From contig NZ_CP060696.1 in assembly GCF_014467055.1 (NCBI RefSeq), positions 2,046,001-2,110,000 of the forward strand: a stretch of DNA of 64,000 bases, written 5' to 3'. Below the pieces are notes generated by a model. The model saw only the letters and a program-made list of their open reading frames with translations, had not been told where the DNA came from and did no database searches. How positions within the stretch are numbered: the stretch's first letter is position 1; each line of letters starts with the position of its first letter. The DNA is from Caproicibacterium amylolyticum. GTDB lineage: Bacteria > Bacillota > Clostridia > Oscillospirales > Acutalibacteraceae. Positions 35,439 to 44,372 of this stretch are shown here, piece after piece. A program made the translations under genes and the position numbers.

Positions 35439-36680
35439 CTATGCTTTTAATTCCTCTGAAAGTGCTTTTCGCAGCGGATTGTTTTTTAGAAGCAAAATGA
35501 GCGGAAGCACCGTTAAAACAGCTCCTGCCAGCGCAACAGCCTGCACTCCCCAGATTTCAGACAATGCCCCGTAAAGGAGCATAGAACCCGCAACACCGCC
35601 CTCTGTAATTGCCGTCAGGATTCCCAGCGCCTTTCCCCGGTGCTGTTCGTCAATCATTAAAATCAACGCAGACGACATCACCATATTAAATGTCACATTT
35701 GTAAATGCACTCAACGCATTAGAAACCGTACAGGGCAAAAAACCATGCAGCAGCATCGTGGTTATGCTGCAGGCAAGCGATAAAACAATGTTGACTGCCA
35801 TAATACGGTATCTGTACTTCGGTGAAATGCGCACCGCGGAAAGCAAAAGTGTTGCCACTACAGAAGCACCGCTTTCCACCCCCAAAAACAAGCCATATTC
35901 AGCCACATTCATGCCCTTTGCCTGAGTCCAAGGGTATACAACCGCCCCAAAACCAGCAGCACACAAATTCATCAGAAATGCCGCCGCAAACGCCTGCAAA
36001 ATACCCGGTTTGGATTTCAGGTACTGCAAGCCGAGCCGAAAGTCCTCAAAAACCAGCTTTACACTGAGTTTTTCTCCCTCGCCCGACTGCCGCGGAACCC
36101 GGATGAACCATTCTGTTACAGCAGACAGCAGAAAAGAAATTCCGTTGAGCATAACCATCAGCGGCACACCGAAAACAACAATCAAAAAGCCGCTGACCGC
36201 ATTTCCAATCAGACCAATCAGCGATGTGGTCCCCTGCATCATGGATTGCGCCCGCATTAAGTCAGCCGACTTCACCAGTTGTACCGCTATGGTACTGGAA
36301 GCCGGTGTAAAAAAGACATTGCAGACAGCAGCCAAAAATGCCACCAGTAAAACCTGCCATACCGCCAATGTATTCTGGAACGCAAACCATGCAATTCCCA
36401 GCATCAGCACACCGCGCACCGCATCTGCCACAACCAAAATATTTCTGCGGTTTAGTCTGTCTGTCAGTACACCGGCAAAAGGCCCCAGCAAAAATGCAAT
36501 CAAATATGTAAAAGAGCTCATAACACCCATCAGGGCTGTGGAACCCGTAGCATTGTACACCCAGATTCCGATTGCGATACTGTAAAGTACGTTTCCGATT
36601 GTTGACACTGCAGTTCCCTGCCACAGCAGGACAAAGTCCCGATTCATCAATTTATTTTTGCTTTGTGTTTCCTCTTCCAA
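35439..36680 (-). CDS. MFS transporter (MFS_3/enterobactin-exporter type)
   Basis: A 413-residue, 12-helix transporter. The N-terminus NRDFVLLWQGTAVSTIGNVLYSIA and the loop GVLTDRLNRRNILVVAD place it in the group of macrolide/siderophore-type exporters (MFS_3). The start is taken as TTG at 36680, 9 nt after AAGGAG. The ATG at 36689 would touch the ribosome site, so it is less likely. It has its own promoter. Substrate is unknown. Confidence 0.8.
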   Translation of the reverse strand: MEEETQSKNKLMNRDFVLLWQGTAVSTIGNVLYSIAIGIWVYNATGSTALMGVMSSFTYLIAFLLGPFAGVLTDRLNRRNILVVADAVRGVLMLGIAWFAFQNTLAVWQVLLVAFLAAVCNVFFTPASSTIAVQLVKSADLMRAQSMMQGTTSLIGLIGNAVSGFLIVVFGVPLMVMLNGISFLLSAVTEWFIRVPRQSGEGEKLSVKLVFEDFRLGLQYLKSKPGILQAFAAAFLMNLCAAGFGAVVYPWTQAKGMNVAEYGLFLGVESGASVVATLLLSAVRISPKYRYRIMAVNIVLSLACSITTMLLHGFLPCTVSNALSAFTNVTFNMVMSSALILMIDEQHRGKALGILTAITEGGVAGSMLLYGALSEIWGVQAVALAGAVLTVLPLILLLKNNPLRKALSEELKA

Positions 36681-36704
36681 AAGGCTCATCTCCTTATGAT
36701 AGAG

Positions 36705-36734
36705 ATTATAACATAGCAATTATTGTTACGTCAA
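36705..36734 (-). promoter_or_regulatory. Promoter of the MFS_3-type gene
   Basis: Minus-strand TTGACG (36729-36734), 18-nt spacer, TATAAT (36705-36710). Its position rules out the longer in-frame start at 36719. Confidence 0.65.
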
Positions 36735-36789
36735 TACCTTCACCAACTTTTCCTTAGACCTATATAAAATTAAACCCTGCGCACACAGC

Positions 36790-36831
36790 AAAATATCCCG
36801 TACAAACGCTTAGCGCCTGCACGGGATATTT
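36790..36831. terminator. Terminator of the MerR-controlled operon
   Basis: AAATATCCCGT and ACGGGATATTT form an 11-bp stem with a GCG-containing loop stem, downstream of the merR-type gene. Confidence 0.75.
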
Positions 36832-36854
36832 AAGTTTTTAACAACGGTTACCAG

Positions 36855-37232
36855 TTATTTCAAGTGTTCCTGTTCATATTTCAGCATTCTGTCCTCATAG
36901 CCGTCCAGTTTCCAGTCCAATCTGGCAAGGACTTCATTTAGTTCTGCAATCTTGGCGGCAATCTGTTCACGCTGTTCCAACAGCAGTTTTTTTCGCACCG
37001 CAATCGTTTGGGCACCTTGGTGAAACAACGCAACATACTCAATGAGTGTTTCAACCGAAACGCCCGCGCTGCGCATACACTTGATGTATTCGACCCAGTT
37101 GCAGTCCTCCTGTGAGTAATCGCGAATACCGCCGGACGTGCGCTGAATCTTCGGAAGCAGCCCAACGCGCTCATAATAGCGCAGGGTATCTGGTGTAATG
37201 TCGTACTTTTTGCTTACTTCTGCAATCGTCAT
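36855..37232 (-). CDS. MerR-family transcriptional regulator
   Basis: A 125-residue MerR protein. The HTH lies at 1-45 (TIAEVSKKYDITPDTLRYYERVGLLP), then the second wing-helix and a coiled coil at 78-110 (EQREQIAAKIAELNEVLARL). The C-terminal effector region is short and lacks Cys metal ligands, so it is not a metal sensor. It is the last gene of the CMD-flavodoxin-cupin-merR operon. That operon's promoter has the 19-nt spacer and central dyad typical of MerR activation. Aldehyde- or electrophile-responsive homologues share this gene set. Confidence 0.88.
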   Translation of the reverse strand: MTIAEVSKKYDITPDTLRYYERVGLLPKIQRTSGGIRDYSQEDCNWVEYIKCMRSAGVSVETLIEYVALFHQGAQTIAVRKKLLLEQREQIAAKIAELNEVLARLDWKLDGYEDRMLKYEQEHLK

Positions 37233-37246
37233 CTTTTTCTCTCCGT

Positions 37247-37657
37247 TTACGGCAGCCTGCTGTATTCTTCGTTCGTTACCGGCTCGCACCATTCATTCGT
37301 GGCGCCCTCTTTCGGCACCTCTACCGCAATGTGTGCAAACCAGCTGTCCTTTGCCGCACCATGCCAGTGCTTTACCTCCGGAGAAATCTGCACAACATCG
37401 CCTGGATGCAGTTCTCTGGCGGGCTGCCCCTCTGCCTGATACCAGCCGCGCCCCGCTGTGACCAGCAAAATTTGGCCGCCTTTGTGGTGAATATGCCAGT
37501 TGTTGCGGCAGCCCGGTTCAAAAGTGACATTGGCAGTATTGACACTGTCCGTCAGCGGATGCAGGTACGCCTGCCCAACAAAATAACGGGAAAACATTTC
37601 CGGCAGCGGTTCCCCGCATCCAAACAAATTTTGTGTATCAAAGTCATTGCTGTTCAT
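37247..37657 (-). CDS. Cupin-domain protein
   Basis: A 136-residue single-domain cupin. Motif 1 is HIHHKGGQILLVTAGRGWYQ and motif 2 HPGDVVQISPEVKHWHGA, supplying the usual His/Glu-type metal ligands. Close relatives are often found beside carboxymuconolactone decarboxylase genes. It may handle a small carbonyl or aromatic compound. The ATG at 37657 has GGAGGT upstream. It lies 14 nt before the merR-type gene. Confidence 0.85.
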   Translation of the reverse strand: MNSNDFDTQNLFGCGEPLPEMFSRYFVGQAYLHPLTDSVNTANVTFEPGCRNNWHIHHKGGQILLVTAGRGWYQAEGQPARELHPGDVVQISPEVKHWHGAAKDSWFAHIAVEVPKEGATNEWCEPVTNEEYSRLP

Positions 37658-37676
37658 TTCTGCATACCTCCATTTG

Positions 37677-38216
37677 TCAGATATTATGCCCCATGTCATA
37701 AGCCTGCTTCATAAACGATGTCGTTTTGACCGCACCTTTTTCCCAAACACCGGTTCCAAGCAGAATTCCCTGCTCGCGTGTACCGGGCAGACAGTCCAGT
37801 GTAAACCCGCGCAGTCCGCTTACAGCACGTTCCAAGCTTGTCGCACTGTTATCAGCGGCAGTCAAAATGTAATAGAATTCTTTCCCGGCAATTTCCGTAT
37901 AGCGGGGGCAGCTGCGGTCAATTATCGTTTTCATCTGGCCATCCACCGTGTAAAAATACACCGGAGAAGCCAGAACGATTACATTGGCATTCACCATTTT
38001 GTTCAGGATTTCTGCCATATCGTCCTGCTGGGAACACTTGTGGGCACTGTTGCAGTAACCGCACCCTGTACAGTAATGAATGTTTTTCTCGCACAAAAAA
38101 ATCTTTTCTGTCCGATTTCCCGCTGCTTCTGCACCGCGGATAAATTCATCACACAGTGTGTCGGAATTGCCGCCTTTTCGCGGGCTTGCGGAAATGACAA
38201 GTACCTGTTTACTCAT
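37677..38216 (-). CDS. Flavodoxin-family NAD(P)H-dependent oxidoreductase
   Basis: A 179-residue FMN reductase fold. The N-terminus VISASPRKGGNSDTL binds the FMN phosphate. CTGCGYCNSAHKC is a Cys cluster as in iron-sulfur flavoproteins, although one more Cys would be needed for the classic motif. ASPVYFYTVDGQMKTIIDR is typical. It probably reduces quinones or other electrophiles. It resembles the reductase at 51964-52503 in size and Cys pattern, so the two are paralogues. Confidence 0.87.
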   Translation of the reverse strand: MSKQVLVISASPRKGGNSDTLCDEFIRGAEAAGNRTEKIFLCEKNIHYCTGCGYCNSAHKCSQQDDMAEILNKMVNANVIVLASPVYFYTVDGQMKTIIDRSCPRYTEIAGKEFYYILTAADNSATSLERAVSGLRGFTLDCLPGTREQGILLGTGVWEKGAVKTTSFMKQAYDMGHNI

Positions 38217-38243
38217 GAGTTATTCTCCTTTTAATGAACGCAA

Positions 38244-38576
38244 TTATTTTACATCATCGTATACTTCCTGTGCAAGCGGAAACACCGCCCACGCGCGTGG
38301 CCAGCCTGCATAAAAAGCAAGCTGTGTAATCATCTCTACCATCTCTTCTTTTGTAATACCATTTTCTTTTGCTTTCTGCAAGTGGCTTTTCATAGCAAAA
38401 TCCGTTACACCAGCACCCATCAGCGCTGCAACCGTAATCATACTGCGCTCACGTGGAGAAAGCTGACTTTCACGGCTCCACACCTGCCCAAAAAGTACAT
38501 CATCGTTCAGTTCTGCGAACTGCGGCGCGAACTCGCCAAGTCTGTCGCGCCCCGCAGTAACCTTTTTGTTTTCCAT
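38244..38576 (-). CDS. Carboxymuconolactone decarboxylase family protein
   Basis: A 110-residue CMD/AhpD-like helical protein. SPRERSMITVAALMGAGVTD and MKSHLQKAKENGITKEEMVE match the family. It lacks the CXXC of AhpD, so a peroxidase role is unlikely. The ATG at 38576 has AGGAGG upstream. It is the first gene of the MerR-controlled operon and is directly downstream of the MerR-type promoter. Confidence 0.85.
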   Translation of the reverse strand: MENKKVTAGRDRLGEFAPQFAELNDDVLFGQVWSRESQLSPRERSMITVAALMGAGVTDFAMKSHLQKAKENGITKEEMVEMITQLAFYAGWPRAWAVFPLAQEVYDDVK

Positions 38577-38610
38577 GCTGTAACCTCCTGTTACGCTGTT
38601 TTCTTTTTTC

Positions 38611-38641
38611 AGCATAGCACCTGGAGTCTACTCAAAGTCAA
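38611..38641 (-). promoter_or_regulatory. MerR-type promoter with 19-nt spacer
   Basis: Minus-strand TTGACT (38636-38641), 19-nt spacer, TATGCT (38611-38616). The spacer holds a dyad, CTTTGAGT-AG-ACTCCAGG on the minus strand. An over-long spacer with a central dyad is the signature of MerR-activated promoters, which the regulator twists into register. Confidence 0.8.
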
Positions 38642-38678
38642 GAAACTTTTATATTTTTCAAAAAGAAATACTGCACAC

Positions 38679-38721
38679 AAAAACAGAGCAGCTGCAAAGG
38701 AACTGCATCTGCTCTGTTTTT
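38679..38721. terminator. Bidirectional terminator, end of the GH106-like transcript
   Basis: AAAAACAGAGCAG and CTGCTCTGTTTTT form a 13-bp stem with an inner CTGCA/TGCA pairing. The 305-bp gap from 38577 to 38881 otherwise holds the MerR promoter and an orphan plus-strand promoter-like sequence near 38785. Confidence 0.75.
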
Positions 38722-38881
38722 ATAGTCCGCCTGTTTATGCCTTTTGGGGAAAGGACGTATAAATATTTTTTACTGCCTTCTGTCTTGACAAAGGCTTTTA
38801 CACTCTTATTATAGGATTTTTCTGGCGCTGTTATGTCAAAGGAACATTAAACATCCGTTACATTTTGATTAAGGAAATACT

Positions 38882-41800
38882 CTATTCTGCAAAAAATGTC
38901 AGAACCGGACGGCTTAGAATACCAGTGCGGCGAAACTGCCATTCGTCGCTCCACTGGCCTCCCTGTGACCGCCACGAACCCGGCCCCATGTATTTCCATG
39001 CGCTGTCAAACAGATGCAGCGGCCCAAACTGGTTAAAGCGGTTTCCAAACAGCGTAATCCGCAGAACGTGGCTGCCCGCCTTCAAATGACTGCTGTGCCA
39101 AACATAAGGCGGTAAAAACACCTGCTGGGGTACACTGCCATCCAGTGAAAAGGTCATTAGATGCCCGCGGTAATGTGCGGCCTGTGCTGTCACCCTGCCG
39201 GCCTGCGGCAGGGTAAACGGAATCTCATACTCCAGATTGCCGCCGTAAAACGGCAATCCCTGCGGCACAATGTTACCGAAGGTCAGCGAATGAATCGGCG
39301 CAGTCAGTACTGCTTTTGCACCCACAGCGCGCACACCGAAATCCCCCAACAAATAAAGCCACTCCAGATTGGTCTGTTCACCAAACGGCAGCTCTGCTTC
39401 CAAAACTGTACGGCCCGGTTCCAGTACTGGCAATGGAACTGTGTGAATTGCGTGGTCAACCCACCAACCGTTTACATGCACCGGTATTTCCTGTCCATTG
39501 CAGAACAGCCGCACATTCTCCGGCTGCTCCAGTGTCAGGCGGATATTTTCCACCCGCACATCGCTCTGCACCGCAAAACGGAGCCGAAGCTTATGGACCG
39601 GTGGCTTCGCCTGCACGGTCCACGGCTGTGCAACAGAATCCGTCCGCTGCGGCAGACGCAGTTCTTTGCGCAGAATATTGTCAATCCGCAAAATTTCCTG
39701 CTTTTTACGGTAAGGTTCACCGTCCAGTGCAAACTCGGCAAAATCCAGCAGCATCGCATTTGGCTCCGGCAAGTGAACAGTGACTTGCTCCGAAATAGGA
39801 ATTTCTGTCCCCAATGCGGTCTGTTTTGTGGATTCAGCCGCTGAAGCCGCGTCATCCCCCTGCTGAGCAGGTGTAAGCCGCAGCAGCAGGCTGTCATAAG
39901 CATATGCTTTCCAATGCAGACGGGTTTTGTTCTGCGGTAAATACCGCACCGGCAGTGTGGAAATTTCTCCGCTCATGGTATCCCAACACTGCACACTCCA
40001 CCGCCCGCGCAGGGTCACAGTTACCTCCTGACTTTCCACAACATCCCGGCACGGCGGCTCTGCACCGTGTGCCAAAAACAACCAGCGCACTTCTCCATCC
40101 TGCCGCAGCTGATACAGAAAATTTTCGGTCAAACGGCCATCTGCACCACGCAGACTTACTTCCCGCAGCGGCTCTGCTGCTTCCAGCACACACTGCCGGT
40201 TAAAAGGAAGTATTTCGCACTTTTCAGCAAGTGCGGCCGGTGCAGCACTCAATTCTGCATCTACACGCTTCGGCACTGTACCTAAGAACACCAGCCTGCC
40301 GCCCGCAGTCTGAAAAGCTCGCAGGATTCCCAGCGTTGTGCTGCGCAGCGTTTCACAATTCGGCACCAGCACCATGTCATACTGCATCTGCCCAACTGCC
40401 AGCGGCGCACCACTTTTTTGGCAGAGTTTCGGCAACAGTGCCTCGCTTATAAAATCAAAATCAACACCGCCGAAAAGCAGCCATTTGGTCAAATTCTGAA
40501 AGTCACTGTCCAGTTGCTCCCGCCGCAGCGAAGTGGAAGCAGCAGAACCGTAAACCAGCCAAAAACTTTCGATCGGATGCAGCACAGCAAGATGTACAAT
40601 TGGCCTGCCGCGTGTCAATGCTTCTGCTACTCTTGCAAAGTGCGTTTCCACGCCGCCATACTCCCGATACCACGGCGACTGATAATTTAAGGTGGCCGGG
40701 TAGTCCCGTTTGCTCTCCCCCGCCATGCCCGCCCACGCCAAATGCAGGACTCGCTGGGTTACGCCGAGTGCCGCCTGCCAGTCACCGTGCAGCTTGTGAC
40801 TGCGAAAGTCGAAATCCCAGCCGGTGACACCGTAGGTTTCACTAAGCATTCCGCTTCTGCCCATTTGATTTTTCACAGAAGCACACTGCTTTACCGTTGT
40901 AAATTCGAAATTTCCGCACAGCATATCGATACCCGGCAGTGTAAAAGATTCGTAACACCGCATAGCGTCACCAGTCGCAGCAGTTTGGCTCTGCAAAGTC
41001 GGTTCCTCCATTAAGTGTCCGGTAAAGCCCAAATGATTCTTCACGCACCAATCACCATACGGCTTTAAGAAACCGATTTCAAAGCAGTCCGTAAGAAGCT
41101 TGTGCCAGCGCCAGCGTGCAGGGGCAGAACCGCCCCGCGGCAAATCCCACAACAGCAGCGGCAGGTCATCCCAAAGATTTGCGCTGTATTCCTGCTCATA
41201 CAGCTGTGCTAATCTTTCCGTCCACGGTAAAGTGACATCCGCAAACGCAAATGACTCCGGCAGGCAAAGTCGCCGCGGTGTCTGTGGTTCATCGCAGAAA
41301 ATCGCCGGAACCGCCGCACCAAACTCCGCGCCCAGCAATTTTTTGTACAATTCATGCGTTTTTGCTAAAAATGCTTCTGTGGCTTTCGGATTCAGCACAT
41401 CAATGTAGGTCTGATTGTTATACCACGCCTCCGGTGCCTGCGTTTCCAGATACGCATACCAAGCGGTACCCTGCGCCGTTTCTTCTGGAGCAAGCTTTTT
41501 TGCACTGCGCAGCGTGCCGTCCGGCAGAAAAGAGATGTCATACCGGCACATCAGTTTTCCGTTTTCTGTGCGTGCGTTTCCGGCGCGGGAGTATGGCAGT
41601 GGGGGCAGCGCAGAGGTATCTCCGCCGTACGGTACACGTGTGAAAAGCAGATGCCGGCTGCGCAGTTCCGGATTCTTTGTCACTTCCCCGCCTGCCGCCC
41701 CGGAGGGCCAGCGATCCTCGTCATAAAGCCATGTGCGCATGCCGCGCTCTTTACCGTATACTTCGCACTGCCGAACGGTTGCCATGAATTCCGTACCCAT

Positions 41801-41992
41801 ATACGGCGTCGCAAGACCGGTGCGAACATGAATACAAAATCCACCAAAGCCCATTTCCCGAAAGCAATCGATTTCCCGCAGTAAAAGAGCACGGTCCAGC
41901 TTACAGTTCCACGCAAAGAACGGAACCCCACGGAACTGCATGGGCGGCCTGCAAAAGGCAGCTGCATCCAGCGGTTCCTGTATTTTATCCAA
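38882..41992 (-). CDS. GH106-like glycoside hydrolase (alpha-L-rhamnosidase type)
   Basis: A 1036-residue protein without a signal peptide. The N-terminal region has the pattern of GH106-type glycosidases: FRGVPFFAWNCKL, GFGGFCIHVRTGLATPYMG and GMRTWLYDEDRWPSGAAGG. A beta-sandwich-rich C-terminal part has sugar-binding-like segments around 780-1000. Family members remove rhamnose from plant polysaccharides such as pectin. Its cytoplasmic location implies action on imported oligosaccharides. The start is TTG at 41992 after GGAGG. It stands alone, not next to a transporter, and has many Cys residues. Confidence 0.75.
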   Translation of the reverse strand: MDKIQEPLDAAAFCRPPMQFRGVPFFAWNCKLDRALLLREIDCFREMGFGGFCIHVRTGLATPYMGTEFMATVRQCEVYGKERGMRTWLYDEDRWPSGAAGGEVTKNPELRSRHLLFTRVPYGGDTSALPPLPYSRAGNARTENGKLMCRYDISFLPDGTLRSAKKLAPEETAQGTAWYAYLETQAPEAWYNNQTYIDVLNPKATEAFLAKTHELYKKLLGAEFGAAVPAIFCDEPQTPRRLCLPESFAFADVTLPWTERLAQLYEQEYSANLWDDLPLLLWDLPRGGSAPARWRWHKLLTDCFEIGFLKPYGDWCVKNHLGFTGHLMEEPTLQSQTAATGDAMRCYESFTLPGIDMLCGNFEFTTVKQCASVKNQMGRSGMLSETYGVTGWDFDFRSHKLHGDWQAALGVTQRVLHLAWAGMAGESKRDYPATLNYQSPWYREYGGVETHFARVAEALTRGRPIVHLAVLHPIESFWLVYGSAASTSLRREQLDSDFQNLTKWLLFGGVDFDFISEALLPKLCQKSGAPLAVGQMQYDMVLVPNCETLRSTTLGILRAFQTAGGRLVFLGTVPKRVDAELSAAPAALAEKCEILPFNRQCVLEAAEPLREVSLRGADGRLTENFLYQLRQDGEVRWLFLAHGAEPPCRDVVESQEVTVTLRGRWSVQCWDTMSGEISTLPVRYLPQNKTRLHWKAYAYDSLLLRLTPAQQGDDAASAAESTKQTALGTEIPISEQVTVHLPEPNAMLLDFAEFALDGEPYRKKQEILRIDNILRKELRLPQRTDSVAQPWTVQAKPPVHKLRLRFAVQSDVRVENIRLTLEQPENVRLFCNGQEIPVHVNGWWVDHAIHTVPLPVLEPGRTVLEAELPFGEQTNLEWLYLLGDFGVRAVGAKAVLTAPIHSLTFGNIVPQGLPFYGGNLEYEIPFTLPQAGRVTAQAAHYRGHLMTFSLDGSVPQQVFLPPYVWHSSHLKAGSHVLRITLFGNRFNQFGPLHLFDSAWKYMGPGSWRSQGGQWSDEWQFRRTGILSRPVLTFFAE

Positions 41993-42077
41993 TTTGATTT
42001 CCTCCCAAATTTTCCTTTTCTGCGTCTATTGTAGCATACGTGGGTAGGAATGCAAGTCATTTTTGGCAGGCTGCACG

Positions 42078-42130
42078 GTAAAAAAGCCGTCCGTACCGGC
42101 ACCCAAAAACCGGAACGAACGACTTTTTGT
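42078..42130 (-). terminator. Terminator of the yhgE-type pair
   Basis: Minus-strand AAAAAGTCGT...CCGG and CCGG...ACGGCTTTTTT form a long hairpin with a T tract just after the second yhgE-type gene. Confidence 0.75.
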
Positions 42131-42140
42131 TTTTTCAAGC

Positions 42141-44372
42141 TCAAATTTGCGCTTTCTTATAAATCTTCTCCATTTTTTCAGTAAACAGATGAAATGGTTT
42201 TTTGAAAATGGCAAGCAACAGGAATCCGACAATGAAGAAAAACATTGCCCGCACATTATGCTGCACACTGCTCCAAACCGGCCCGGCAATCGCCTCGCGG
42301 AAATAGTCAATCGCGTAAGAAAACGGCCACAGCGGCGCCAGCATTCCGAAAATCTGCGGATTGGTCTGAATCGGATAAATTCCGCCCGCACCCGCTATCT
42401 GAAACACCATCATCACGACTGCAATCGCCTTACCAACGTTGCCGAACAACGAAACCAGTGTGAAAATTAGAATCGTAAATGTGACGGAGGTCAGCGCCGT
42501 AAGCCCCAGCAGCAGCTGAAAATCCGCGGGATGCACGCCCAGCAGAAATACATCTCCCAGTACAATAATCATGGACTGCAGCAGCGACAGACACAGGAAC
42601 ATCAGCATTTTGCCAAAATGTTTCTGCACCAGATTCAGCTTCCAGCCGCCAATTTGCTTTGGCTCAAAGTTCACCGTCAGCAGCGCGCAGCTCAGCAGTG
42701 CACCAATCCAGATGGCCAGCACTGTGTAAAACGGAGCCACACCAACACCAAATGTGCTGGAATTGTAAATATCCACTTCTTTCACTGTGACCGGCGAAGA
42801 AATGAAATCGGCGATCTCCCCCGGATGGTTGGTAATCAAGTCTGTCACATAATCAAGGTCTTCCTCGGTAATCGTACCGACTTTGGTCAACAGAGTGTTT
42901 AGGCTTTCCTGTACCGTTGTCAGCGTTTTGTTCAGCTGTGCCGCCTGGCTGGAGGTAATCTGTCCGCTTGCCGTGTTGAACGCCGCCAGTGCATTCATCT
43001 GCGGCAGCAGGGTATTTTCTGCCTGTGCAATTTTACCGGCGTTCCCCAGCTGCAAGCTGAAATTGCTGATCAAGCTGTTCAGCACCGGCTGTGTGTCTGT
43101 TGCCAAGCGCGCAGAAAGCGCGGTCAGTTGATCCGCGATACTGTCACTCAGCTTTGAAAGCACTGTCAATGCTTTGGCAGTCTTTTCCTTTGAAGCATCC
43201 ACAGAAAGAATCGCCATTTGCTGTTTGAGCGTATCCCGTTCATTTAAAATCAGTTTATCCACGTACTGCAGGCTGTCTGCCGCCAGCGAAAGTGCGGGCA
43301 AATTGTAGCTTTGGCTGAGTGCATTCAGTGTTGTCCTGTCTGACTGCAAAAGCGCGTCTGCCGCATTGCAGATGCTTGTGGTCTGCTGCATAAGGGCAAG
43401 TGTATCTTTGCTGATGGCATTTGCGTTGGCCTGCTGCAGCAGTGCCAGCATCTGCTGATTTTTTTGATTGATTAGGTTCACCTGCTGCATATCAGTATTC
43501 AAATTTGTCGATACAGAACGGATCGTCGTTTCTGTATTCTGCGCCAGCTCGCGGTCTGCACTTAAAATGTTTTGTAAATTGCTCATTTGTGCATTGACCT
43601 TTGGCAGCAGTGCGGAACTTTTGTTAAGGTATATCTGAAAATTTGCAGAATCTGTACTGGCTGTCGAAATATACTTTTTCAGCGTGGTAATGGTTTCATT
43701 TGCCTGTGACAGTGTCGTTTTTAATTCCTTTATCTTGGAAGCGTCTAAGCTGGTTGTTTTCATCTCCGTTTTGACTGTGTTAATGACCTCACTGGTCACT
43801 GTTTTCACAAAATTCGACTTTATATTTTCCACCAGCTTGGTTTTTGCAGCATCTGTAATTTTGGTGGCAATCGAGTTCAGTTTCTGATTGGTACGGTAAG
43901 TAATGACCGGCTTTTGCGGCGTAGAGGAAGTCAGGGTTAAAAGGCGTGCGGAAAAATTATCCGGCACCTCAATCATGGCGTAGTATTTGCCCTGATTCAG
44001 CCCATAATTTGCCTGCCACTCGTCTACAAAATCCCAGCCGATAGATTTGTTTTTTTTCAGCTCGGCTAAAATCTCATCACCGGCATTCATTACCTTACCA
44101 TTGTAAACCGCGCCCTGATCTTTGCTGACAATCGCTACCGGCAGGTTGCCGGTGTTGGCGTAGGGGTCCCAGCAGGCATAAATATTGATCCACGCATACA
44201 AAGACGGCAAAAACGCCAGCCCCGCCGCTATGATAATTGTGGAGATATTTTTAAACACAAGTTTTACGTCATGGTGAAAAACCAGAAAAACCGGATGTAT
44301 ACCTGCACGCAGGCCATGAAAAAGTGTTTCCCAAAAATGCAGCAGCGCTGCCGTAATCTTTTTCATATTCAT
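42141..44372 (-). CDS. YhgE/Pip family membrane protein (second copy)
   Basis: A 743-residue protein with one N-terminal helix (LAFLPSLYAWINIYACWDPY), a long extracellular region, and about five C-terminal helices in the ABC-2-like fold. The N-terminal segment VAIVSKDQGAVYNGK is the family hallmark. Relatives include the lactococcal phage infection protein Pip, and YhgE/EsaA-like components linked to type VII secretion and cell-surface export. It overlaps the upstream paralogue by 4 nt. The extracellular part is rich in Thr, Ser and Gln with heptad character. Confidence 0.85.
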   Translation of the reverse strand: MNMKKITAALLHFWETLFHGLRAGIHPVFLVFHHDVKLVFKNISTIIIAAGLAFLPSLYAWINIYACWDPYANTGNLPVAIVSKDQGAVYNGKVMNAGDEILAELKKNKSIGWDFVDEWQANYGLNQGKYYAMIEVPDNFSARLLTLTSSTPQKPVITYRTNQKLNSIATKITDAAKTKLVENIKSNFVKTVTSEVINTVKTEMKTTSLDASKIKELKTTLSQANETITTLKKYISTASTDSANFQIYLNKSSALLPKVNAQMSNLQNILSADRELAQNTETTIRSVSTNLNTDMQQVNLINQKNQQMLALLQQANANAISKDTLALMQQTTSICNAADALLQSDRTTLNALSQSYNLPALSLAADSLQYVDKLILNERDTLKQQMAILSVDASKEKTAKALTVLSKLSDSIADQLTALSARLATDTQPVLNSLISNFSLQLGNAGKIAQAENTLLPQMNALAAFNTASGQITSSQAAQLNKTLTTVQESLNTLLTKVGTITEEDLDYVTDLITNHPGEIADFISSPVTVKEVDIYNSSTFGVGVAPFYTVLAIWIGALLSCALLTVNFEPKQIGGWKLNLVQKHFGKMLMFLCLSLLQSMIIVLGDVFLLGVHPADFQLLLGLTALTSVTFTILIFTLVSLFGNVGKAIAVVMMVFQIAGAGGIYPIQTNPQIFGMLAPLWPFSYAIDYFREAIAGPVWSSVQHNVRAMFFFIVGFLLLAIFKKPFHLFTEKMEKIYKKAQI

